Assembly: GCA_024762755.1 (NCBI GenBank)
Contig: JANTGX010000120.1
Coordinates: forward strand, 1-6,573
DNA from: Gammaproteobacteria bacterium
Lineage (GTDB): Bacteria > Pseudomonadota > Gammaproteobacteria > SZUA-152
DNA: 6,573 nucleotides
Direction: 5' to 3'
Shown: positions 1-6,330 of the stretch, piece after piece
Position numbering within the stretch: the stretch's first letter is position 1
Layout: every line of letters starts with the position of its first letter
Position numbers and translations under genes: made by a program
The notes under the pieces: generated by a model
The model's database searches: none
What the model saw: the letters and a program-made list of their open reading frames with translations, nothing else
What the model was told of the DNA's origin: nothing

Positions 1-437
1 AGCTCCCAGGCCACCATGAAGGCGAAGGCGTCGTCGGCCAGCACCACGAGCTGCATGCCGGCCACGAACAGGCCCGTGGCCAGGCCCAGCACCACCGGGG
101 AATAGGGACTGTGGCGGTACTCGCGCACATAGCCGGGGCCGTACAGGCTCACCGCCAGGGTGCCGGTGCCGATGAGGGCGAGGAAGAAGCCGGCCAGGGC
201 GTCGAGGCGCAGGTGCCAGTGCAGCCAGGGCAGGCCCAGCGGCCACTGTGCGGTGAGGGGCTGGTCGCCGAGCAGTGCCTGTAGCCCGGCGACGATGGAG
301 GCTGCGCCCGCCAGCCCCAGCAGGGGGAAGGCCAGGCGCGGCAGCACCCAGGCGCGGCCCTCGGCCGCCAGCGACACCAAGGCCGAGGCGAGGGGGCCGG
401 CGAGGGCCAGGCCGAGCATGAAGAGCTGGAGGTCCAC
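1..437 (-). CDS. hyfB: Hydrogenase-4 component B (HyfB)-like / complex I ND5-type membrane subunit, N-terminal part (cut by window edge)
   Basis: Read on the minus strand from a GTG at 437-435, the frame stays open to base 1, giving about 145 residues of a very hydrophobic protein with no stop, so the rest lies left of the window. Visible landmarks are an N-terminal membrane span (MLGLALAGPLASALVSLA), then LRLDALAGFFLALIGTG, the segment SLYGPGYVREY, and VVLADDAFAFMVAWEL at the cut end. This order (RLDALxxFF, SLYxxGYxREY, VVLADxAFxFxxxWE) is characteristic of HyfB/HycC and related antiporter-like subunits of the complex I family, which form proton channels in membrane-bound hydrogenase-type complexes. 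The start is 7 bases after the stop of the regulator gene, with a weak GGGGG about 10 bases upstream; an in-frame ATG at 419 is the alternative. An MnhA/MrpA- or DabB-type protein is possible, because the fragment is too short to separate these families with certainty. Confidence 0.8.
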   Translation of the reverse strand, partial: MDLQLFMLGLALAGPLASALVSLAAEGRAWVLPRLAFPLLGLAGAASIVAGLQALLGDQPLTAQWPLGLPWLHWHLRLDALAGFFLALIGTGTLAVSLYGPGYVREYRHSPYSPVVLGLATGLFVAGMQLVVLADDAFAFMVAWE

Positions 438-444
438 GGCCGTC

Positions 445-696
445 TTACCCCCGTTCCTTCAGCCGCACGCCCCGACCACCGCCGGTACTCGCCGCACCCT
501 CGCCGATCAGCTCCATCCCGGCCTGCTCCAGGGCCTGCACCACCTTCATCAGCGAGTCCACGTTGCCGCGCACCTGGCCGTCACTGGCCTCCATGCGCTG
601 GATGGTGGGCAGTGACAGGCCAGCGGCCTCGGCCAGCTGACGCTGGTCCCAGCCGAGCAGGGCGCGGGCGGCGCGCATCTGGGCGGAGGTGATCAT
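445..696 (-). CDS. Small XRE-family helix-turn-helix transcriptional regulator
   Basis: An 83-residue protein. Residues about 3-60 form a Cro/C1-type helix-turn-helix: RAARALLGWDQRQLAEAAGL leads into the recognition helix SLPTIQRME at about 28-36. The short remainder holds VDSLMKVVQALEQAGMELI and ends in GGGRGVRLKERG. This ending resembles the GGGxGVRL tail of a common class of stand-alone 70-90 residue XRE regulators, so the protein is probably complete and has no ligand-binding or toxin-partner domain. The ATG (696-694) has AAGG about 9 bases upstream. The hyfB-like gene starts 7 bases after its stop, so the two are probably one transcript. A palindrome sits directly upstream in the promoter, suggesting autoregulation and perhaps control of the divergent transporter genes; that role is inference. 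Confidence 0.88.
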   Translation of the reverse strand: MITSAQMRAARALLGWDQRQLAEAAGLSLPTIQRMEASDGQVRGNVDSLMKVVQALEQAGMELIGEGAASTGGGRGVRLKERG

Positions 697-710
697 GGTT
701 TTAGGCCTTG

Positions 711-739
711 ATTATAATGTTTAAAACATGGATTATGAT
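711..739 (-). promoter_or_regulatory. Predicted promoter of the regulator-hyfB operon
   Basis: On the minus strand a perfect -10 hexamer TATAAT occupies 716-711. With a 17-base spacer the -35 position is ATCATA (739-734), only 3 of 6 matches to TTGACA, so the promoter may need help or be weak. The predicted transcript start lies around 704, leaving a very short leader before the ATG at 696. The AT-rich composition stands out from the GC-rich surroundings. Seen: the hexamer and spacing. Inferred: promoter activity. Confidence 0.55.
717..729. promoter_or_regulatory. Palindromic operator candidate ATGTTT-A-AAACAT
   Basis: A perfect 6-base inverted repeat around a single central A lies in the spacer between the -10 and -35 of the minus-strand promoter, immediately next to TATAAT. 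This is the usual place for a repressor operator, and a dimeric XRE regulator is encoded directly downstream. Binding by that regulator is inference. Confidence 0.5.
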
Positions 740-740
740 G

Positions 741-1020
741 CGCGGAAAAGCATAGTGGATGGATAATGCACAATCAAGCCCTGCCCGCGTCTGTCGGCAA
801 CCCAGCCGGCAAGGGGGTCTCGAAATCGAGGAGGCTGAGCAGGTTCGATGGGTGGCCCATCCACCGGGCACGTCGGTCGCAGGGCCGGTACCCCAGGAAA
901 GCCCATGCCTGCATAAATCGGCTTGATTGGGGGGGCAGGGACGATCGGTGTATTCTTATACGCTAATTTTTCCATGTGCCGCGGCGGACAGACACGCCAC
1001 TCAAGAGGGGGGAGACGTCC
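741..1020 (+). other. Non-coding leader region upstream of the SLC13 gene, with short hairpins
   Basis: No convincing gene lies here. The short frame opening at 766 reads as low-complexity basic sequence with no recognisable family. Short inverted repeats are visible: GTCGGC/GCCGGC (793-798/805-810, one G-U pair), CTCGA/TCGAG (819-823/826-830) and GATGGG/CCCATC (847-852/856-861, loop TGG). A run of seven G is at 929-935. A clear plus-strand sigma70 promoter is not obvious: TATGAT at 734-739 is a fair -10, but the nearest TTGATT (708-713) is 20 bases away, and the AT-rich patch at 951-971 has no good -35. If transcription begins near 745, the transporter mRNA has a leader of over 270 nucleotides. 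I recognise no known riboswitch. Confidence 0.4.
1005..1014 (+). promoter_or_regulatory. Ribosome binding site deciding the TTG start of the SLC13 gene
   Basis: The purine run GAGGGGGGAG ends 6 bases before TTG at 1021. The upstream in-frame GTG at 976 has no comparable site, and translation from it would add 15 polar residues before the normal cytoplasmic start SEKPKINYK. The TTG start is therefore preferred. Confidence 0.6.
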
Positions 1021-2985
1021 TTGAGCGAGAAGCCGAAGATCAACTACAAAATCACTATTGCTGGCATTCTGTTCGCCTTGCTCGCCCTCTATCTTGGCCG
1101 CGTGGCGCCCAGTGTCGAGGTCGCCTGGGTGACGGCCATCCTGATGCTCACCATCTATCTGTTCGTCTTCGAGATCGTGCGGGTGGATATCGTGGCCATC
1201 TGCATCATGGTGTTGCTGGGCCTGACCAGCCTGCTGGCGCCCCTGATGGGCCTGACGGAGGGGCTGGTGGACAACCAGCATCTGTTCGACGGCTTTGGCT
1301 CCAATGCCGTGATCTCCATCATCGCGGTGATGGTCATTGGCGCCGGCCTGGACAAGACGGGCCTCATGGGCGAGGTGGCAGGTTTCATCCTCAAGATCGG
1401 CGGACGCACCGAGAAACGGATCATCCCCATCATCTCCGGCACGGTGGCCTTCATCTCTTCCTTCATGCAGAACGTGGGCGCCGCGGCGCTGTTTCTGCCG
1501 GTGGTCTCGCGCATCTCGGCCCGCTCCGGTCTGCCCATGTCACGGCTGATGATGCCCATGGGCTTCTGCGCCATCCTCGGCGGCACGGTGACCATGGTGG
1601 GCTCCAGTCCCCTGATCCTGCTCAACGACCTGATCCTCACCTCCAATCAGGGCCTGCCTCCGGAGCAGCAGATGAGTACCTGGTCGCTATTCTCCGTGAC
1701 CCCCATAGGGGTCGCCCTGGTGGCCGCCGGCATCATCTATTTCGTCATTGCCGGTCCCTATGTTCTACCGGCCCGCGGCAAGAACGAGGGCGCCGTGGCC
1801 ACCAGCACCATGGAATATTTTCGCAGCACCTATGGCCTGGACTACGCCTTGTTCGAGATCGTCGTACCGCCGGAGAGCCCGCTGGTGGGGATGAAGCTGG
1901 ACGACATCGAGCACAACGAGAAGATTCGCGTCATCGCCGCCCTGCGGGGGATCGACGACTTGCGCATCGGTCCCGGCGGACTGGCGCGCGATACCGGTAT
2001 CGAGGCCGGGACGGTGCTCGGCATCCTCGCCTCGCCGGAGAACCTGAAGGCCTTCGTCGACAAGTACCGCCTCCAGCTGCGCGACGATCTGGAGACCTTC
2101 GCCGAGGCCCTGGCGGCGAGCAAGGCGGGCATCGCCGAGCTGGTCATCCCGCCGGGCTCCAACCTCATCGGCAAGAGTGCGCGCGACGTCTGGATGCGCA
2201 AGACCTATGGCATCGCCCTGGTGGCCCTGCACCGCGCCGGCAAGACCTATCGCGAGGGCGATGGCATCCGCGACATGCCCCTGCAGGCCGGCGATACCCT
2301 GGTGGTGCACACCACCTGGGAGTCCCTGGCGCGGCTGGAGAAGAATCGCGACTTCGTCGTCGTCACCACCGAGTACCCCCACGAAGAGACCCGTCCGCAC
2401 AAGGTGGGCGCGGCCCTGTTGTTCTTCGGCATCGCCCTGGCCATGGTGCTGTTCACCGACCTCCGCCTCTCCGTGGCCCTGCTCACCGGCGCCCTGGGGA
2501 TGATCCTCTCCGGCGTGATCAAGATCGAGGAGGCCTATCAGGCGGTATCGTGGAAGACGGTGTTCCTGCTCGCCAGCCTGATTCCCCTCGGCCTGGCGGT
2601 GGAGACCTCGGGCACCGCCAAGTGGATTGCCGAGCAGACCCTCGCCGTGGTGGGTGAGATGCCCATCTGGGTGATTCAGGCGGCGGTGGCGGTGTTGGCC
2701 ACCTTCTTCACGCTGGTCATGTCCAATGTGGGCGCCACCGTGCTGCTGGTCCCCCTGGCGGTGAATATCGCCATTGGCGCCGGCGGTGATCCGGCGGTGT
2801 TCGCCCTCACGGTGGCCATCGCCACCTCCAATTCCTTCCTCATTCCCACGCACCAGGTGAATGCCCTGATCATGGGGCCCACCGGCTACGGCGTGCCGGA
2901 CTTCATGCGCGCCGGCGGCATCATGACCGTGATCTTCCTGGTCGTGATGCTGGGCATGATGAACGTCGTCTTCGGTAATGGCTGA
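1021..2985 (+). CDS. SLC13/DASS-type permease with two internal RCK_C (TrkA_C) domains
   Basis: A 654-residue inner-membrane transporter. The N-terminal half (about 9-260) carries roughly six to seven hydrophobic segments, and the re-entrant motif QNVGAAALFLPV starts at Q150. A cytosolic insert follows with two RCK_C-type modules, about residues 275-349 (FEIVVPPESPLVGMKL at the start) and 370-452 (AELVIPPGSNLIGKSARDVW at the start). The C-terminal half (about 458-654) repeats the membrane fold, with SNVGATVLLVPL from S568 and SNSFLIPTHQVNALIMGP from S603. This two-repeat layout with paired SNx motifs is that of the divalent anion:Na+ symporter (DASS) family, and the RCK_C pair marks the bacterial subgroup usually annotated as SLC13 family permease. 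Family members move sulfate, di/tricarboxylates or other anions, often with Na+; the substrate here is unknown. The TTG start is chosen for its strong ribosome site; a GTG at 976 would give 669 residues. It is the first gene of the plus-strand cluster. Confidence 0.85.
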   Translation: MSEKPKINYKITIAGILFALLALYLGRVAPSVEVAWVTAILMLTIYLFVFEIVRVDIVAICIMVLLGLTSLLAPLMGLTEGLVDNQHLFDGFGSNAVISIIAVMVIGAGLDKTGLMGEVAGFILKIGGRTEKRIIPIISGTVAFISSFMQNVGAAALFLPVVSRISARSGLPMSRLMMPMGFCAILGGTVTMVGSSPLILLNDLILTSNQGLPPEQQMSTWSLFSVTPIGVALVAAGIIYFVIAGPYVLPARGKNEGAVATSTMEYFRSTYGLDYALFEIVVPPESPLVGMKLDDIEHNEKIRVIAALRGIDDLRIGPGGLARDTGIEAGTVLGILASPENLKAFVDKYRLQLRDDLETFAEALAASKAGIAELVIPPGSNLIGKSARDVWMRKTYGIALVALHRAGKTYREGDGIRDMPLQAGDTLVVHTTWESLARLEKNRDFVVVTTEYPHEETRPHKVGAALLFFGIALAMVLFTDLRLSVALLTGALGMILSGVIKIEEAYQAVSWKTVFLLASLIPLGLAVETSGTAKWIAEQTLAVVGEMPIWVIQAAVAVLATFFTLVMSNVGATVLLVPLAVNIAIGAGGDPAVFALTVAIATSNSFLIPTHQVNALIMGPTGYGVPDFMRAGGIMTVIFLVVMLGMMNVVFGNG

Positions 2986-3014
2986 CCGTACAATGTGGGC
3001 CGAGATTTTTCTGT

Positions 3015-3032
3015 GCCCGCCCCTGGGTGGGC
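3015..3032 (+). promoter_or_regulatory. Short GC hairpin just upstream of the nhaD ribosome site
   Basis: GCCCGCC (3015-3021) pairs with GGTGGGC (3026-3032), 7 base pairs including one G-U, with a four-base loop CCTG. It ends 8 bases before the AAGGA site. No U-run follows, so it does not look like an intrinsic terminator. It could affect translation of nhaD or the 3' end of the upstream message, or be chance in GC-rich DNA. Confidence 0.3.
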
Positions 3033-3040
3033 CGACGCCA

Positions 3041-3045
3041 AAGGA
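3041..3045 (+). promoter_or_regulatory. Ribosome binding site deciding the nhaD start
   Basis: AAGGA lies 9 bases before the GTG at 3055. Starting here gives a classical signal peptide at the N terminus, whereas the upstream in-frame GTG at 2995 would add 20 mostly polar residues and bury that signal. Confidence 0.6.
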
Positions 3046-3054
3046 ACCCCTATC

Positions 3055-4461
3055 GTGATCGTGCGCAATTCCCTACGCCTGCTGGCCTTTTTCCTGTTGG
3101 CCTTGCCGGCACTGGCCTGGGCCACTTCTGGCACCTCGGAGGTGCTGGATCTGACGCGACATCCCGTGGGCTATGCCGCCCTTGCCATCTTCGTGATCGC
3201 CTATCTGTTCGTCATGGCGGAGGAATTCACCCACCTGCGCAAATCCAAGCCGGTGATCCTCGCCGCCGGTATCATCTGGGCCCTCATCGCCACGGTCTAC
3301 GCCAACCACGGGATGACCCATCAGGCCGAGGCGGCGGTGCGCCACAACCTGCTGGAATACGCCGAGTTGATGTTGTTCCTACTGGTGGCCATGACCTATA
3401 TCAACGCCATGGAGGAGCGGCGGGTGTTCGACGCCCTGCGCTCCTGGCTGATCCGCAAGGGCTTCAGTCTGCGCCAGCTGTTTTGGCTGACGGGCAGCCT
3501 GGCCTTCTTCATCTCGCCGGTGGCCGACAACCTCACCACCGCCCTGCTCATGTGTGCCGTGGTGCTGGCCGTGGGCGGGACCAACACCCGCTTCGTCAGC
3601 GTGGCCTGTATCAACATCGTGGTGGCCGCCAACGCCGGTGGTGCCTTCAGTCCCTTCGGTGACATCACCACCCTGATGGTGTGGCAGAAGGGGATCGTCG
3701 ACTTCTGGGGTTTCTTTGCCCTGTTCGTCCCTGCGGTGGTCAACTTCGTCGTGCCGGCGGCGTTCATGCACTTCGCCGTCCCTGCGGAGCAGCCCAGTGT
3801 GTCCAACGAGATGGTGCACATGTGCCGGGGTGCGCGCGGGGTGATCCTGCTGTTCCTGCTCACCATCGTCACCGCCGTGAGTTTTCACAACTTCCTCTAT
3901 TTGCCGCCGGTAATCGGCATGCTCACCGGCCTGGCCTATCTGCAGTTCTTCGGCTATTACCTGAAGAAGACCGCCCACCTGGATGTCTCCAATCCCGAGG
4001 GCCGGTTGGGCGAGGTGGTGCCCTTCGATGTCTTCACCCCTGTCGCCCGCGCCGAATGGGACACCCTGCTGTTCTTCTACGGCGTGGTGTTGTGCGTGGG
4101 CGGCCTGGGTTTCATCGGCTATCTCACCCTGGCCTCGGAAGTGATGTATGTGCAGTGGGGCCCCACGGCCGCCAATGTCGCGGTGGGCGTGCTGTCGGCC
4201 ATCGTCGACAACATTCCCGTCATGTTCGCCGTGCTCACCATGAATCCCGACATGTCCACGGGCCAGTGGCTGTTGGTGACGTTGACCGCCGGCGTGGGCG
4301 GCAGCCTGCTCTCCATCGGTTCCGCCGCCGGCGTGGCCCTCATGGGCCAGGCCCGAGGTCAGTACACCTTTTTTTCGCACCTCAAGTGGATGCCGGTCAT
4401 CGCCCTCGGCTATGCGGCCAGCATCGGTGTGCACATGTGGGTCAATGCGGGGCTGTTCTGA
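3055..4461 (+). CDS. nhaD: NhaD-type Na+/H+ antiporter
   Basis: A 468-residue inner-membrane protein that should exchange cytoplasmic Na+ (or Li+) for external H+, supporting salt tolerance and pH homeostasis. It begins with a likely cleavable signal peptide, SLRLLAFFLLALPALAWA, cut after about residue 23, as is common in NhaD proteins. The polar motifs known as functionally important in Vibrio NhaD are all present: SPVADNLTT (S154, D158, N159, T161, T162), ANAGGAFSPFGDITTLMVW (N193, D203, T205, T206), SAIVDNIPVMF (S381, D385, N386) and SLLSIGSAAG (S420, S423). Length is close to the usual 450-490 residues and nothing is missing, so it should be active. It follows the SLC13 gene by 69 bases and precedes the SulP gene by 60, same strand, which suggests an operon. 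Its likely job here is to keep the Na+ gradient used by neighbouring Na+-coupled transporters; that coupling is inference. The GTG start is explained under the ribosome site. Confidence 0.93.
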   Translation: MIVRNSLRLLAFFLLALPALAWATSGTSEVLDLTRHPVGYAALAIFVIAYLFVMAEEFTHLRKSKPVILAAGIIWALIATVYANHGMTHQAEAAVRHNLLEYAELMLFLLVAMTYINAMEERRVFDALRSWLIRKGFSLRQLFWLTGSLAFFISPVADNLTTALLMCAVVLAVGGTNTRFVSVACINIVVAANAGGAFSPFGDITTLMVWQKGIVDFWGFFALFVPAVVNFVVPAAFMHFAVPAEQPSVSNEMVHMCRGARGVILLFLLTIVTAVSFHNFLYLPPVIGMLTGLAYLQFFGYYLKKTAHLDVSNPEGRLGEVVPFDVFTPVARAEWDTLLFFYGVVLCVGGLGFIGYLTLASEVMYVQWGPTAANVAVGVLSAIVDNIPVMFAVLTMNPDMSTGQWLLVTLTAGVGGSLLSIGSAAGVALMGQARGQYTFFSHLKWMPVIALGYAASIGVHMWVNAGLF

Positions 4462-4521
4462 CCGGGGTTCCGCATAGCGTTCGTCGCTCACCCACCGGCC
4501 AACACTAACAAGGAGTAGATC

Positions 4522-6330
4522 GTGCAAAATACCTGCCCGCTCTGGCTGATCCGCCTGTTTCCCTTCATTCGCTGGTGGCCCATGGTCAACCGCGAGACCC
4601 TGAAGGCGGATACCCTGGCCGGGCTCACTGGCGCCATCGTGGTCCTGCCGCAGGGCGTGGCCTTCGCCGTGATCGCCGGCATGCCGCCGGAATACGGCCT
4701 CTACACGGCCATGGTGCCGGCGGTGATCGCCGCCCTGTTCGGCTCTTCGTGGCACCTGGTGTCTGGCCCCACCACCGCCGCCTCACTGGTGCTGTTCGCC
4801 TCGCTGAGCGCCTTTGCCGAACCCACCACCGAGCAGTACGTGGCCCTGGCCATCACCCTCACCTTCATGGTCGGCGTCACCCAGGTCGCCATGGGTTGGG
4901 CGCGTCTCGGCACCCTGGTCAACTTCATCTCCCACTCGGTGATCATCGGCTTCACCGCCGGCGCCGCCATCCTCATCGCCAGCAATCAGATCAAGCACTT
5001 CTTTGGTGTCGACATCCCCCGCGGCCTGCACTTCCACGAGATCCTCATCCACTTCGCCGGCCAGTTGGGCCAGATCAATCCCTACGTCACCGCCGCCGGT
5101 GTCGCCACCCTGGCCTCGGGCATCCTCATCAAGCGTTTCGCCCCCAAGGTCCCCTACATGATCGTGGCCATGGTGGTCGGCAGTCTCGTCGGCGTGCTGT
5201 TGGACGCCATCTACGGCAGCAGCGTCACGCACATCAAGACGGTGGGCGCCCTGCCGGCCTCGCTGCCGCCACTGAGCATGCCCGACTTCTCGACGGAGAC
5301 CCTGAAGGAGCTGGCGCCGGCGGTACTGGCGGTGACCCTGCTGGCGCTCACCGAGGCGATCTCCATCGGCCGTTCCATTGCCGTGAAGACGGGTCAGCAC
5401 CTCGATTCCAATCAGGAGTTCATTGGCCAGGGCATGTCCAATATTGTCGGTAGTTTCTTCTCCGCCTACGTCGCCACCGGCTCCTTCAACCGCAGCGGGG
5501 TGAATTACCAGGCGGGGGCCAAGACCCCCATCGCCGCCATGCTCTCTGGCATCCTGCTGGTGGGGGTGGTGCTGGCGGTGGCCCCGCTGGCGGCCTACCT
5601 GCCCAACGCGGCGATGGCCGGCATCCTGTTCCTGGTGGCCTGGGGACTGATCGACTTCCACCACATCAAGAAGATCTTCCAGGCGAGCAACACCGATTTC
5701 GCCGTGCTCGCCGTGACCTTCGTCGCCACCCTTACCCTGGAGCTGGAATTCGCCATCCTGCTGGGTGTGATTCTGTCACTGGTGATCTATCTGTCGCGTA
5801 CCTCGCGGCCGCGAGTGGTCAGCCGGGTGCCCGACCCCAAGGACCCCAAGCGCGCCTTCGTCACCGACTCGCGCCTGCCCGAATGTCCTCAGGTGAAGAT
5901 CGTGCGTATCGACGGCTCGCTGTTCTTCGGTGCGGTCAGCCACGTGGCCGAGACCCTGCGTGAATTCCGCCAGCGCAATCCCCACCAGAAGCACGTACTG
6001 CTGATCGCCTCGGGGATCAATTTCATCGACGTGGCCGGCGCCGAACTACTGGCACAGGAGGCGCAGAACTACCGGCGCCTGGGCGGCGGACTCTATTTCT
6101 ACCGCATCAAAGAGGGTGTCTGCGGCCCCCTGCGCAAGGGTGGCTACATCAAGGAGATCGGTGACGAGAACATGTTCGACTCGAAGACGGAGGCCCTCAC
6201 CGAGATCTTCGAGAAGCTGGACAAGGACATCTGTGCGCGCTGCGATGAACGCATCTTCAAGGAATGCGAGACCGTCCCGCGCCTGGAGGGTGCCATGAAG
6301 GAGAAGTTGTCCCCGGTGACCGCCTCATGA
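4522..6330 (+). CDS. SulP/SLC26-family inorganic anion transporter with STAS domain
   Basis: A 602-residue protein starting at GTG, with AAGGAG 6 bases upstream. Residues about 28-430 form the SulP membrane domain: LPQGVAFAVIAGMPPEYGLY (from L42) and SGPTTAAS (from S81) are its signature motifs, and ALTEAISIGRS (E278) lies in the segment contributing to the substrate site. A cytosolic STAS domain occupies about 455-565 (VKIVRIDGSLFFGAV, then NFIDVAGAELL). The loop reads D503-V-A-G where anti-sigma antagonists have DSSG, so it lacks the phosphorylatable serine. The C-terminal tail after the STAS domain holds CARCDERIFKEC (C571, C574, C582). Family members carry sulfate, bicarbonate (BicA), carboxylates or other anions by Na+ or H+ symport or exchange. 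Bicarbonate or sulfate is plausible here, but no carbonic anhydrase or sulfur-assimilation gene is in view to decide. It is followed by a 31-residue gene overlapping its stop. Confidence 0.92.
   Translation: MQNTCPLWLIRLFPFIRWWPMVNRETLKADTLAGLTGAIVVLPQGVAFAVIAGMPPEYGLYTAMVPAVIAALFGSSWHLVSGPTTAASLVLFASLSAFAEPTTEQYVALAITLTFMVGVTQVAMGWARLGTLVNFISHSVIIGFTAGAAILIASNQIKHFFGVDIPRGLHFHEILIHFAGQLGQINPYVTAAGVATLASGILIKRFAPKVPYMIVAMVVGSLVGVLLDAIYGSSVTHIKTVGALPASLPPLSMPDFSTETLKELAPAVLAVTLLALTEAISIGRSIAVKTGQHLDSNQEFIGQGMSNIVGSFFSAYVATGSFNRSGVNYQAGAKTPIAAMLSGILLVGVVLAVAPLAAYLPNAAMAGILFLVAWGLIDFHHIKKIFQASNTDFAVLAVTFVATLTLELEFAILLGVILSLVIYLSRTSRPRVVSRVPDPKDPKRAFVTDSRLPECPQVKIVRIDGSLFFGAVSHVAETLREFRQRNPHQKHVLLIASGINFIDVAGAELLAQEAQNYRRLGGGLYFYRIKEGVCGPLRKGGYIKEIGDENMFDSKTEALTEIFEKLDKDICARCDERIFKECETVPRLEGAMKEKLSPVTAS

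Larger units (their letters stand above)
710..740. repeat. Pair of 10-base direct repeats flanking the palindrome
   Basis: GATTATAATG (710-719) and GATTATGATG (731-740) match at 9 of 10 positions and start 21 bases apart, about two helical turns, on either side of the palindrome centre. A related GGATAATG follows at 761-768. The spacing would put two bound proteins on the same DNA face. This could be part of a compound operator or simply AT-rich promoter sequence. Confidence 0.4.

Noticed and set aside
445..696. Antitoxin (HigA/HipB-like) interpretation of the small regulator
   Set aside because: The gene beside it is a hyf-like membrane subunit and no toxin-sized partner gene is adjacent; the GGGxGVRL tail fits stand-alone regulators.
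766..966. A 66-codon plus-strand frame in the divergent region
   Set aside because: No ribosome site, no recognisable motif, basic low-complexity composition, and it overlaps hairpin-rich sequence; treated as non-coding.
976..1020. N-terminal extension of the SLC13 protein from the GTG at 976
   Set aside because: Its codons run over the strong ribosome site that serves the TTG at 1021, and the added residues are non-membrane and without motif. It is not fully excluded.
927..2657. A 576-codon open frame overlapping the SLC13 gene in another frame
   Set aside because: The product is rich in Arg, Gly, His and Pro with no hydrophobic segments or motifs, as expected of a shifted frame in GC-rich DNA. 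The overlapping frame encodes a recognisable transporter.
1765..2853. A 362-codon minus-strand open frame antisense to the SLC13 gene
   Set aside because: Same shadow composition (Gly, His, Gln, Glu repeats) and no family resemblance.
2995..3054. N-terminal extension of nhaD from the GTG at 2995
   Set aside because: It adds 20 polar residues in front of a clear signal peptide and lacks a good ribosome site, whereas the GTG at 3055 has AAGGA at proper distance.
3379..4755. A 458-codon minus-strand open frame across nhaD and the start of the SulP gene
   Set aside because: The product is His/Gly/Glu-rich and low in complexity, and it lies antisense to two clearly coding genes, so it is a shadow frame.
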